Shown: piece by piece, positions 25,294 through 34,216 of the stretch | How the letters are laid out: the number at the start of each line of letters is the position of its first letter | Position numbering within the stretch: position 1 is the first letter of the stretch | Assembly (NCBI GenBank): GCA_005798685.1 | Contig: SYIT01000072.1 | Span: 1-37,754 of the forward strand | Source: Actinomycetota bacterium | GTDB taxonomy: Bacteria; Actinomycetota; Thermoleophilia; Solirubrobacterales; Solirubrobacteraceae | Direction of reading: 5' to 3' | Length of the DNA: 37,754 nt | Notes under the pieces: model-generated | Seen by the model: only the letters and a program-made list of their open reading frames with translations | Told to the model about the DNA's origin: nothing | Databases searched by the model: none | Program-made: the position numbers and the translations under genes

Positions 25294-26754
25294 ATGGCCA
25301 CCAACCCAGCGCTCGATGGAGCCGAGCGGGTTGTGATGGTTGAGTCGCTATCGGTACTCGGCAGAGGCCCAGTCCACCGTGCACGCGCGCAGATCGTGCT
25401 CAGCGCAATGCGCCACTACGCGGAGGAGCTGCGCGGCCGTGGCCTTGAGGTGACCGAGCACCGCGGCGCGGCCTCGTTCGAAGCGGCGCTGGAGGGCGAG
25501 CGCGGCGAGATCGTCTGTGCACAGCCCAACCGCACCTCCGCGGCCAAGGCATTGGCAGCGCGCGGAGTGAAGCTGATTGACAGCAACCAGTTTTTGACCT
25601 CGCCGCAGCAGTTTGCGGCCTGGGCCGACGGCCGCAAGTCGCTGACGATGGAGCCGTTCTACCGCGAGCAGCGGCGCAGCTTCGGCTTGCTCGTTGACGG
25701 CGAGGGAGAGCCGGCTGGTGGCCGCTGGAACTTTGACGCCGAGAACCGCCGGCCGCCGAAGAGCGGGGTTGAGGCGCCCGCAGCTTGGCGGCCGAGCGAA
25801 GATCAGATTGACGAGCAGGTGCGCGCCGACTTGGTCGGCTGGGAGCTCGAGCTTTGGGGCGAAGACGAGCCGCGCCGCTTCGCTGTGACGGCGGCCGAAG
25901 CTCAGCTCGCTCTCGCCGACTTTGTCGAGCATCGCCTGCCGCAGTTCGGCGCCTGGCAGGACGCAATGGTTCCCGGCGATCCGTTCCTCTTCCATGCGCT
26001 GCTCAGCGTTCCACTAAATCTCGGGCTGATTGAGCCGCTACAGGTGGCACAGGCCGCGCAGGACGCCTGGGAAGAAGGCCGAGTGCCGATCGAAGCGGCC
26101 GAGGGTTTTATCCGCCAAGTGATCGGCTGGCGCGAGTACGTATGGGGGATGTACTGGCTACGCAGCGGGCAGTGGCAGAGCGATAACGCGCTTGAAGCCA
26201 CCGCTCCGCTCCCCGCCGCCTATTGGGGCGAGCCGACTGGCTGGGCCTGCCTTGATGGCGTCGTTGACGGCGTCCGTCGCCACGGTTACGCCAACCACAT
26301 TGAGCGCCTGATGGTGCTCGGCAACGTCGCGATGCTGGCTGGGCTTGAGCCGTGGGAGGTGGTCGGCTGGTTTGAGCGCGCCTTCGTTGACGGAGCTGAG
26401 TGGGTGATGGCACCGAACGCCGCCGGCATGGCGCTCTACGCCGACGGCGGCGCGATGATGACGAAGCCGTACGCGGCAGGGGGCAACTACATCCACAAGA
26501 TGAGCGGCGGCGCCTGGTGCGCGTCGTGCCAATACTCGCCGAAGAAGCGCACCGGTGAGGATGGCTGCCCGGTAAGCGCTCTCTATTGGGATTTCATCGG
26601 CCGCAACGAGCAGCGCTTCGCCGGCAACCACCGGATGGCGATGGCAGTTCGCGGCTGGCAGAAGTTTGATTCCGCCGAGCAGGCGGCGATCAAGGGCCGC
26701 GCCGCGCTGGCCCGCGACGAGTTAGCCGGGATCAGCCCGGGCGCCGAGCGCTGA
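25294..26754 (+). CDS. Cryptochrome/photolyase of the FeS-BCP (PhrB-like) type; conserved N-terminus begins upstream, near 25258
   Basis: ILGDQLMATNPAL frame; GYANHIERLMVLGNVAMLAG; four Cys of the Fe-S site apparent (GWACLDG; WCASCQYSPKKRTGEDGCPVSALYWDF). Confidence 0.92.
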   Translation: MATNPALDGAERVVMVESLSVLGRGPVHRARAQIVLSAMRHYAEELRGRGLEVTEHRGAASFEAALEGERGEIVCAQPNRTSAAKALAARGVKLIDSNQFLTSPQQFAAWADGRKSLTMEPFYREQRRSFGLLVDGEGEPAGGRWNFDAENRRPPKSGVEAPAAWRPSEDQIDEQVRADLVGWELELWGEDEPRRFAVTAAEAQLALADFVEHRLPQFGAWQDAMVPGDPFLFHALLSVPLNLGLIEPLQVAQAAQDAWEEGRVPIEAAEGFIRQVIGWREYVWGMYWLRSGQWQSDNALEATAPLPAAYWGEPTGWACLDGVVDGVRRHGYANHIERLMVLGNVAMLAGLEPWEVVGWFERAFVDGAEWVMAPNAAGMALYADGGAMMTKPYAAGGNYIHKMSGGAWCASCQYSPKKRTGEDGCPVSALYWDFIGRNEQRFAGNHRMAMAVRGWQKFDSAEQAAIKGRAALARDELAGISPGAER

Positions 26755-27643
26755 GCAGCAGGTTGTAGAAGATCGTCGCCGGCAGTCGTCCCTCAAGCAG
26801 GCTACGGTCAACTTTCTGCAAGGCAAGGTAGCCGCGGAAGGCGTACTGGCGCCAGAACATCGGCACATCCTCAGGCGCGGCGGTCGCTTCCAGCGCGCGG
26901 TTGGTCCAGCCGAACCAGTTGGCCAGCAGCTCCTCGCCGCGCACGTGAATCTCCTCAAAGCCGGCAGCGTCGGTTAACGCCTCAAGCTCAGAGGGAACGA
27001 AGGCGTGAACATCAACGTGCTGCTCAAGGTCGTGGTTGTGCGCACCGCCGTCGCTATCGCCGACGGTTGCTGGCGCGGCCCGCAGCGCCGCACGCCAGAG
27101 CGGCGCGGCCGTCGTCGCTGCGCGCTTTGGCAGCTGCGCGATGCGATCACCGTTGCGCGACGGCTCGCCAGCGAAGATCACAACCGCGCCAGGCTTTAGA
27201 AGGCGGAAGAACTCGGCGAAGGCTTGTTCCAGGTTGGGGATGTGGTGAAGCACCGCGTGGCCGAGCACGAGGTCGAAGCTCCCGTCCTCGAACGGCAGCG
27301 CTTCGGCGTCGCAGACTTCCGTTGCGACGTCAAGGTTGAGCTTGGCGGCGTTGCCCTCCAGCGCCTTAATCATTCCCGCCGAGATGTCTGTGCAGACGGC
27401 CTCATCGATCGCTCCCGCCATCAGCATGTGAAGCGAGAAGTAGCCGGTGCCGGCGCCAACCTCAAGCGAGCGGCCAAAGTGGGGGAGCGGCCCGCCGAGC
27501 GCCTTTTCAAGCTTCGTCAGAACCTGGTCGCGGCCAACCATTCCCCAGTCGATTCCCCACTTGGCGTCGTAGGCTGACGCCGCGCCGCTGTGGTAGCGCG
27601 TGTTGACGTCGCGGATCTCGTCGGCTGTCTTTGGTGCGGCCAT
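26732..27643 (-). CDS. Class I SAM-dependent methyltransferase
   Basis: SLEVGAGTGYFSLHMLMAGAIDEAVCTDISAGMIKALEGNA; LPFEDGSFDLVLGHAVLHHIP. Confidence 0.9.
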   Translation of the reverse strand: MAAPKTADEIRDVNTRYHSGAASAYDAKWGIDWGMVGRDQVLTKLEKALGGPLPHFGRSLEVGAGTGYFSLHMLMAGAIDEAVCTDISAGMIKALEGNAAKLNLDVATEVCDAEALPFEDGSFDLVLGHAVLHHIPNLEQAFAEFFRLLKPGAVVIFAGEPSRNGDRIAQLPKRAATTAAPLWRAALRAAPATVGDSDGGAHNHDLEQHVDVHAFVPSELEALTDAAGFEEIHVRGEELLANWFGWTNRALEATAAPEDVPMFWRQYAFRGYLALQKVDRSLLEGRLPATIFYNLLLSARRPG

Positions 27644-27720
27644 CGCGAAGGCGGAGGCTAGCGATCGGCAGAAATCCGCGGCCTGCTGACGGCTCGGTTA
27701 GAAGCTGCGAAACTGAAGCG

Positions 27721-29094
27721 ATGGCGATCTCAGCCCCAACCGTCCTTGACCTGCCGCCCGGCCCGCGGCAGCCGCGCTATGCGCAGGCCCTGCAGTGGGT
27801 GATGCGCCCACAGGAGTTTGTCGTGCGCCAGCGCGAGCGCTTCGGCGACGTCTTCACGCTGGAGTTCATCGATGGGCTTCCGCTCGTCGTCCTCAGCGAC
27901 CCCGAGGACATCCGCACCGTCTTCACCGGTTCGGCCGAGGTGATGCACGCCGGCGAGGCCAACAAGTTGCTTGAGCCGGTGTTGGGCTCACGCTCGATCC
28001 TGCTGCTCGATGAGGCCGAACACCTGCGCCATCGGCGGCTCTTGTTGCCGCCATTTCACGGCGAGCGGATGCTGCGCTATGAGCAGATCATGGCCGAGGC
28101 CGCGCGGCGCGAGCTGGCAACTTGGCAGGAGGGTGAGACGATCGAGATGCTTCCGCGGATGCAAGCGATCACGCTTGAGGTGATCATGCGGGCCGTATTT
28201 GGAATTGAAGACGGGCTGGAGATGGAGCGGCTGCGCGTGCTGCTGCGGACGATGCTCCAGCAGACGACCGACATGCGCCAGATGGCGCTGAGCCTGATCC
28301 TTGGGCCAGATTCAGAGCGGCTCCAGCAGCGCCTCGATGAGGTTCTTAGGCCGGTCGATGAAGAGCTCTACCGCGTTATCTCGGGGCACCGCGCCGCGGC
28401 CAACCTCGAAGAGCGCGAGGACATCCTCTCGATGCTGCTGTTGGCGCGCGACGAAGATGGTGAAGCGATGACCGACGAGGAGCTTCGCGACGAGCTGATG
28501 ACGCTGCTGCTGGCCGGCCACGAAACGACTGCCAGCTCACTCTCATGGGCCTTTGAGCAGCTGACGCACCAGCCGCAGACACTGGAACGGCTTACGGAGG
28601 AGCTGCGCGATGGCGGCGACGAGCCATACGCCGAGGCTGTGATCCGCGAGACGATGCGGCTGCGGCCGGTGCTTCCAATCGTGATTCGCCTGCTCAAAGA
28701 GCCGATCACTGTTGGCCAAGGGCGCTTTAGGCTGCCCGCCGGAACGCGCGTGGCTCCGGCGATCATCCTCGTCCACCTGCGCGACGACATCTACCCCGAC
28801 CCCTACCAATTTCGCCCCGAGCGCTTCATCGAAACAGCGCCCGGCACCTATACCTGGATTCCCTTTGGCGGCGGCATGCGGCGCTGCATCGGTTCGGCCT
28901 TTGCACAGTTTGAGATGCGCGCTGTGTTGCGCGCGGTTCTGACTAACTTCGATCTTGAGGCGGCTGGAGGGCCGGAGCGGATTACGCGCCGCTCGCTTAC
29001 GATCGTGCCCGATCACGGCGGCCGCGTGCGCCTTCTCAGGCGCGTGAAGCCGGCTGGCAGCGAGGCCACCGGGAAAGGCGCACAAGCACCCTGA
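27721..29094 (+). CDS. Cytochrome P450
   Basis: I-helix LLLAGHETTASSLSW; ETMRLRPVLP (ExxR); heme loop FGGGMRRCIGSAFAQFEMR. Confidence 0.95.
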   Translation: MAISAPTVLDLPPGPRQPRYAQALQWVMRPQEFVVRQRERFGDVFTLEFIDGLPLVVLSDPEDIRTVFTGSAEVMHAGEANKLLEPVLGSRSILLLDEAEHLRHRRLLLPPFHGERMLRYEQIMAEAARRELATWQEGETIEMLPRMQAITLEVIMRAVFGIEDGLEMERLRVLLRTMLQQTTDMRQMALSLILGPDSERLQQRLDEVLRPVDEELYRVISGHRAAANLEEREDILSMLLLARDEDGEAMTDEELRDELMTLLLAGHETTASSLSWAFEQLTHQPQTLERLTEELRDGGDEPYAEAVIRETMRLRPVLPIVIRLLKEPITVGQGRFRLPAGTRVAPAIILVHLRDDIYPDPYQFRPERFIETAPGTYTWIPFGGGMRRCIGSAFAQFEMRAVLRAVLTNFDLEAAGGPERITRRSLTIVPDHGGRVRLLRRVKPAGSEATGKGAQAP

Positions 29095-29909
29095 TGGGGG
29101 CTGGTGAGGCGCCCGAGCGCACCGACCCCGGCGCGCCGCGGATCTTCCAATCGGGCCAGCCTGCAGGCGTGCCACCGCTCGAGCTGACCGGCGAGCGAAC
29201 GCTCCCTGATGTTCCCGAGGAGAACTATTGGTATCGCCGCCACTCTGTCGTCTACGAGTGGATCGGCGCCCGCGTTGGCGGCCTGCGGGTGGTCGACTTG
29301 GCCTGCGGCGAGGGGTACGGAAGCGCGGTGCTGGCGCGCAGCGCCGCCGACGTTGTCGGCGTTGACGCCAACCCGGAAGCCCACGCCCACGCCGCGGCCC
29401 GCTACGCCCGCCCCGGACTCAGCTTCGAGCGCACGCTGATCGATTCCTACGACGAGCCCCGTGACGCCGTCGTCTTCCTCCAGACGATCGAGCACGTAAC
29501 CAATCCGGGGGAGATCCTCGACCACTGTCGTGGCTTGGTCGAGCAGGGCGAGAATCCTGCCGTCTACATCTCGACCCCCAACGTGCTGACGCTGGCGCCG
29601 GAGGGCGCCGATCGCTCCGGCAACCCATGGCACGTTCACGAGTACCTCCCCGGCGAGTTCCGCGAGCTCTGCTCAGCCCACTTTGGCGAGGTAGAGATCT
29701 TTGGCCTTCATCACGCCCGCGCGCTGCGGGCCCATCAGGTTGCGATCGAACGCTTTGGCTGGGATTCGATTCACCGAAGGCTGAAACTGACGAAACGGTT
29801 CTACGACCGTTTCGTGCCGGCGATCTCGGAGCGTGACTTCGCGCTCGTGAGCGAGCGTCAACGCTCGCTCGACGGCGCGCTCGACCTGCTCGCAGTGATG
29901 AGGCCCTGA
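29094..29909 (+). CDS. SAM-dependent methyltransferase, Rv3030-like
   Basis: LTGERTLPDVPEENYWYRRHSVVYEWIG...VVDLACGEGYGSAVLARSAADVVGVDAN; TGATG overlap with P450. Confidence 0.88.
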   Translation: MGAGEAPERTDPGAPRIFQSGQPAGVPPLELTGERTLPDVPEENYWYRRHSVVYEWIGARVGGLRVVDLACGEGYGSAVLARSAADVVGVDANPEAHAHAAARYARPGLSFERTLIDSYDEPRDAVVFLQTIEHVTNPGEILDHCRGLVEQGENPAVYISTPNVLTLAPEGADRSGNPWHVHEYLPGEFRELCSAHFGEVEIFGLHHARALRAHQVAIERFGWDSIHRRLKLTKRFYDRFVPAISERDFALVSERQRSLDGALDLLAVMRP

Positions 29910-29911
29910 CG

Positions 29912-31303
29912 ATGGCGCGGCCCGGGCAGGTGGCGGTTCTCCTCCACACTCACATGCCTTACGTCGAGGGCTTCGGTACCTGGCCGTTTGGCGAGGAGTG
30001 GCTCTGGGAGGCGATCGCCACCTCCTACCTGCCAATCGCCGACCTGCTCGACGACGGCGCTCCTTTGACGCTGTCGCTGACCCCCGTCCTTTGCGACCAG
30101 CTTGAGGCGCCCGGCGTGGCGGACCGATGCGCGGCGTTCCTGCGCGAGCTGCGGCCGCAGTCGCACCGGCTCGACGCGGAAGGTTGCCGCGCAGGCGGCC
30201 GCGATGACCTTGCCGAGGAGCTGGACCGTGCAGCCGGCCAGTACTCGGATGCGCTAACCGCGGTTGATCGCTGCGGCGGCGATCTGCTGTCGCGACTTGC
30301 GCCGCACGCCGCTTGGACCAGCAGCGCGACGCACGCGATTCTGCCGCTGCTGGCGACCAACTCCGGCGTGAGGCTCCAGGTCGAGAACGGCGCCGCAAGC
30401 CATCGCAGGCGGTTCCAGCGCAAGTGGCGCGGCGGCTTCTGGATTCCTGAGTGCGCGCATGAGCCGTGGATCGATCGCTTGCTTGAGGAGGCGGGCGTTC
30501 ACGCGGCCTGCGTTGAGCTGACGCAGCACTTCGGCGCCGGCGACCCGCGCCAATTGCGGCCGCTGCGCAGCGCCGATGGTCCGCTGCTGGTGCCGATCGA
30601 CCGCGCATTAATTGAGCTCATCTGGGGCTCGGGCGGCTATCCGGCTGGCGGCGCTTACCGCGACAACCACCAGCGCACGACCTACGACCATCGCCCGTGG
30701 GCCAACGACGGCGAGGTTTATGACAGTCAGCGAGCCGAGCAGCAGGCCAAGGACGACGCCGACGATTTCGCCGAGCGCTGCGCCGAACGCGTGGCTGGCG
30801 GCGGGCTCTGCACGCTGGCTTTCGACACTGAGCTCTTCGGCCTCTGGTGGCATGAGGGCCCGACTTTTCTTGCGGCCTTCGTAGAAGCCTGCCAGCGGCG
30901 CGGCGTTGGACTCGCCCCGCTCGACGACGCGCTCGAGCAAGTCGAAGCTGACCCCTGGCCGATCGGGCTCGACCGCGCAACGAGCTGGGGTAAAGCGAAT
31001 TCGCTGCGCACTTGGTCGTCACCGAAGGTCGCTGCGATCACCGGCCCAGCTCGCGACGCCGAGCTGCGCGCGCTCGCCGCCGGCCCGAGCCTCGCGCCTC
31101 GCGCAGCGCGCGAGCTATTGGCGCTGCAGGCCAGTGACTGGGCCTTCCTGGAGGCAGATGATCTCGCCGGCCCTTACCCGATTGAGCGCTTCAGCGGTCA
31201 CCTCGATAACTTCAACGCCGAGCTGGTCTCGGTACCCTTAGGCGAGGCTGCGCTTCGCAATCTCGCGCCAGCGCTGAGCCTCGCACCGCTGCTTGAGCCA
31301 TGA
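29912..31303 (+). CDS. Glycoside hydrolase family 57 protein (alpha-glucan branching enzyme-like), Rv3031-like
   Basis: VAVLLHTHMPYVEGFGTWPFGEEWLWEAIATSYLPI; FWIPECAHEPWIDRLL; LAFDTELFGLWWHEGPTFL. Confidence 0.9.
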   Translation: MARPGQVAVLLHTHMPYVEGFGTWPFGEEWLWEAIATSYLPIADLLDDGAPLTLSLTPVLCDQLEAPGVADRCAAFLRELRPQSHRLDAEGCRAGGRDDLAEELDRAAGQYSDALTAVDRCGGDLLSRLAPHAAWTSSATHAILPLLATNSGVRLQVENGAASHRRRFQRKWRGGFWIPECAHEPWIDRLLEEAGVHAACVELTQHFGAGDPRQLRPLRSADGPLLVPIDRALIELIWGSGGYPAGGAYRDNHQRTTYDHRPWANDGEVYDSQRAEQQAKDDADDFAERCAERVAGGGLCTLAFDTELFGLWWHEGPTFLAAFVEACQRRGVGLAPLDDALEQVEADPWPIGLDRATSWGKANSLRTWSSPKVAAITGPARDAELRALAAGPSLAPRAARELLALQASDWAFLEADDLAGPYPIERFSGHLDNFNAELVSVPLGEAALRNLAPALSLAPLLEP

Positions 31304-32493
31304 CGCGAGCCTTGATTCTTTCCTGGGAGTACCCACCGGTTGTTGAGGGCGGGCTGGCGCGCCACGTGCGCAAGCTCGCCGAGCAGCTAGTCGTTCAGGG
31401 CGTTGACGTTCACGTGCTCACCCGTGGCGACGGCGAATTGGCCGCTGAGGAGGAGGTCGCCGGCGTTGTCGTTCACCGCGTGCCCGAACCCAGGCGCCCC
31501 GGCGACCTTGGCGAGTTCGTCACTTGGATCGAGCACATGAACGCCGACATGCTGGCGGCCGGCGTTGAACTCGGCGACCGCTATGACTTCGACGTCGTCC
31601 ATGGCCACGACTGGCTCGTCTTCGTGGCCGGCGACCACCTCGCCAACCGCTATCGCTGCCCACTGATCGTGACGATTCACGCGACCGAGTACGGCCGTCA
31701 TCAGGGCTGGGTCGACAAGCACCCCCAGAGCTGGATTCATGGCGTTGAGCGGGCGATGGCGGCGCGCGCTGACCGGGTGATCACCTGCTCCTATTACATG
31801 CGTGGCCATGTAGCCGACATCCTCGACCTCGACGAGCAGAGCATTGACGTGATCGCCAACGGGATCGACCCGCTCGACCTGCAGCCTATCGATGACCTTG
31901 AAACGCTGAAGGCCAAGTTCGCGCAGCCCGACGAGCAGCTCGTGATCCTCGTCGGCCGCCTCGTTTACGAGAAGGGCTTCCAGCTCGCGCTTGAAGCGCT
32001 GCCGCCAATCATTGAGCGGGTCGGCAAGGTCCGCTTCCTCGTCGCCGGCTCCGGCACCCACGAAACGGCACTCAAACAGCAAGCGGAGGAGCTAGGGCTG
32101 AGCGAGTACGGAACTTTTCTCGGCTGGATCGGCGACGACGTGCTCCATTCGCTCTATCGGATCGCCGACCTCTGCGTGATCCCAAGCCTCTACGAGCCGT
32201 TCGGGCTCGTTGCGCTTGAGGCGATGGCCAGCGGCTGCCCCTGCATCGTTGCCGACACCGGCGGGCTGCGCGAGGTCGTCCCTGGCGGTGACCGCGTGGG
32301 GCTGCGGTTCAACGGCGGCGACGCCGATCACCTCGGTGTGATGATTGAACGGATGCTGACCGACACTGAGCTGCGGGAGAGGCTGATCGCCGAGGCCTCC
32401 GAGCACGTGCTCGGCTTCGACTGGGTTGATGTGGCGCGCGAAACGAACGAGCTTTACGGCGAGGCCCTGGCTGCCTCGCGCAGCAAGGCTTAG
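31300..32493 (+). CDS. Glycosyltransferase family 4 (glycogen synthase-like), Rv3032-like
   Basis: LILSWEYPPVVEGGLARHVRKLAEQL; VVHGHDWLV; TIHATEYGRHQGW; PSLYEPFGLVALEAMASG; ATGA overlap with GH57 gene. Confidence 0.93.
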   Translation: MTRALILSWEYPPVVEGGLARHVRKLAEQLVVQGVDVHVLTRGDGELAAEEEVAGVVVHRVPEPRRPGDLGEFVTWIEHMNADMLAAGVELGDRYDFDVVHGHDWLVFVAGDHLANRYRCPLIVTIHATEYGRHQGWVDKHPQSWIHGVERAMAARADRVITCSYYMRGHVADILDLDEQSIDVIANGIDPLDLQPIDDLETLKAKFAQPDEQLVILVGRLVYEKGFQLALEALPPIIERVGKVRFLVAGSGTHETALKQQAEELGLSEYGTFLGWIGDDVLHSLYRIADLCVIPSLYEPFGLVALEAMASGCPCIVADTGGLREVVPGGDRVGLRFNGGDADHLGVMIERMLTDTELRERLIAEASEHVLGFDWVDVARETNELYGEALAASRSKA

Positions 32494-33176
32494 CGCCAGC
32501 GCAAAGTTTCAGGCCGCTCGCGCATCCGCAGCACGCGCGCAGGGGAGCCGCCGACGACGGCGTTCGCTTCAACCTCACGCGTGACTACGGCAAGGCTGCC
32601 GATGATCGAGTTGTCGCCAACGGTGACGCCGCGCAGCAGGCAGGCGCCGTAGCCGATCCAAACATTGTTGCCAACGCGCACGTCGCGCTTGTAGATCCCT
32701 TGGTCACGGATCGGCCGCTCGACGTCGTTGGTGGCGTGGTCAAAGTCGATCAGCATCACGCGGTCGGCGAGAATGCACTCGCTGGCAATCGAGATGTGCT
32801 GAAAGGCCGAGATCGTGCACTCCTGCCCGAGCACGGTGCGGTCGCCGATCCTCACGAGGCCCTCGTGCGCGCGAATCTTGCAGCCGTCGCCGATCCACGA
32901 CCAGCGACCGATCTCAACGACCGCCTCGCGGCCGATCTGGAAGGTCACATTCGGGCAAACGAAGAAAAGGCCGTCGCCGCGCAGGCGCCCGCGCCAACGC
33001 AGCCTCAGCCAAGCCCAGCGCGCAACCAGCCGCGCGTACTTGGCGTTCAGCATCCCGTTGGCGGCCGCGAAGCGCAGAAAAGCGATCGGTCCACCGCGCA
33101 GCGGGGCGGGGGCAGTGCGCTGCGGCGGCTGATCCTGCGCGCCGGCCGGATCACTCGTTGGAACGGCTGTTTCCAT
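32490..33176 (-). CDS. Left-handed beta-helix (hexapeptide) acyltransferase, Rv3034c-like
   Basis: VEIGRWSWIGDGCKIRAHEGLVRIGDRTVLGQE; LIDFDHATNDVERPIRDQGIYKRDVRVGNNVWIGYGACLLRGVTVGDNSIIGS. Confidence 0.9.
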   Translation of the reverse strand: METAVPTSDPAGAQDQPPQRTAPAPLRGGPIAFLRFAAANGMLNAKYARLVARWAWLRLRWRGRLRGDGLFFVCPNVTFQIGREAVVEIGRWSWIGDGCKIRAHEGLVRIGDRTVLGQECTISAFQHISIASECILADRVMLIDFDHATNDVERPIRDQGIYKRDVRVGNNVWIGYGACLLRGVTVGDNSIIGSLAVVTREVEANAVVGGSPARVLRMRERPETLRWR

Positions 33177-33247
33177 CGCCCCGCAAGCCTAGCCGGGGAG
33201 CCCCATCGATCGCCCAACCACCGGCCCGCCCGCTAACCTCGAAGGCA

Positions 33248-34201
33248 GTGAATCCTGCCGCCGCCGACACCCTCGCAGAGCGCCTGCTTGCCGGGGATCA
33301 GCGCGCGCTGGCGCGCGCGATTACGCTCGTCGAGTCCGACGATCCGCGCGGCTGGGAGCTTGTCCGCGAGGTCTACCCGCAGACCGGCAAGGCGGCAATC
33401 GTTGGCTGCACGGGAGCCCCCGGCGCCGGCAAGTCAACGCTGATCAGCTCGCTTACGGCTCTGCGCCGCGAGCAGGGCCGCAGCGTCGGTGTGCTCTCAA
33501 TCGACCCGTCCTCGCCGTTCACGCAGGGCGCGCTGCTCGGTGATCGAATCCGCCTGACCGACCACTTTCTCGATCAAGGCGTTTTCATCCGCTCGATGGC
33601 CAACCGTGGCGCGCTCGGCGGCCTCAGCGAAGCGGCGCTGCAGACTGCGCTGCTGATGGACGCCGCCGGCCGCCAGGACATCTTCCTCGAGACGGTTGGC
33701 GTCGGCCAAGCCGAGGTTGACATCATCGACCACGCTGACACGATCGTGCTCGTCCTGATGCCTGGCTCCGGTGATTCGATTCAGGCGCTGAAGGCCGGCG
33801 TGATGGAGATCCCCGACATCATCGTCGTCAACAAGTGCGACCACCCGATGACGGAGACGATGGTGCGCGAGATTCGTGGCGTGCTGAGCCTCGCACCGGC
33901 CGACGGACGGCCGACGCCGATCGTGAAAACCGAGGCGCTGCGCGGCGACGGCGTCGCCGAGCTGGCCGAGGAGCTCGACGCCCACCGCGCCTTCATTGAG
34001 GCCGAAGGAACATTGGCTGAGCGCCGCCGCCGCAACCTGCGCAGCGAGGTGATCTCGATCTGTACACATCGGATGCGCCGCGACCTCGAGCAGCGCGTTG
34101 ACGGGGACGAAAGCTTCCGCAAACTCTTTGACGCGGTCGTCGAACGCAAACTTGACCCTGCCAGCGCTGCGACCGAGATTCTCGAGCAGCTGGGCGACTA
34201 G
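33248..34201 (+). CDS. meaB: Methylmalonyl-CoA mutase-associated GTPase MeaB (ArgK/LAO family)
   Basis: AAIVGCTGAPGAGKSTLISSLTALRREQGRSVGVLSIDPSSPFTQGALLGDRIRLTDHF; IFLETVGVGQAEVDI. Confidence 0.94.
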   Translation: MNPAAADTLAERLLAGDQRALARAITLVESDDPRGWELVREVYPQTGKAAIVGCTGAPGAGKSTLISSLTALRREQGRSVGVLSIDPSSPFTQGALLGDRIRLTDHFLDQGVFIRSMANRGALGGLSEAALQTALLMDAAGRQDIFLETVGVGQAEVDIIDHADTIVLVLMPGSGDSIQALKAGVMEIPDIIVVNKCDHPMTETMVREIRGVLSLAPADGRPTPIVKTEALRGDGVAELAEELDAHRAFIEAEGTLAERRRRNLRSEVISICTHRMRRDLEQRVDGDESFRKLFDAVVERKLDPASAATEILEQLGD

Positions 34202-34216
34202 CGAGCCGCGGCGGGC

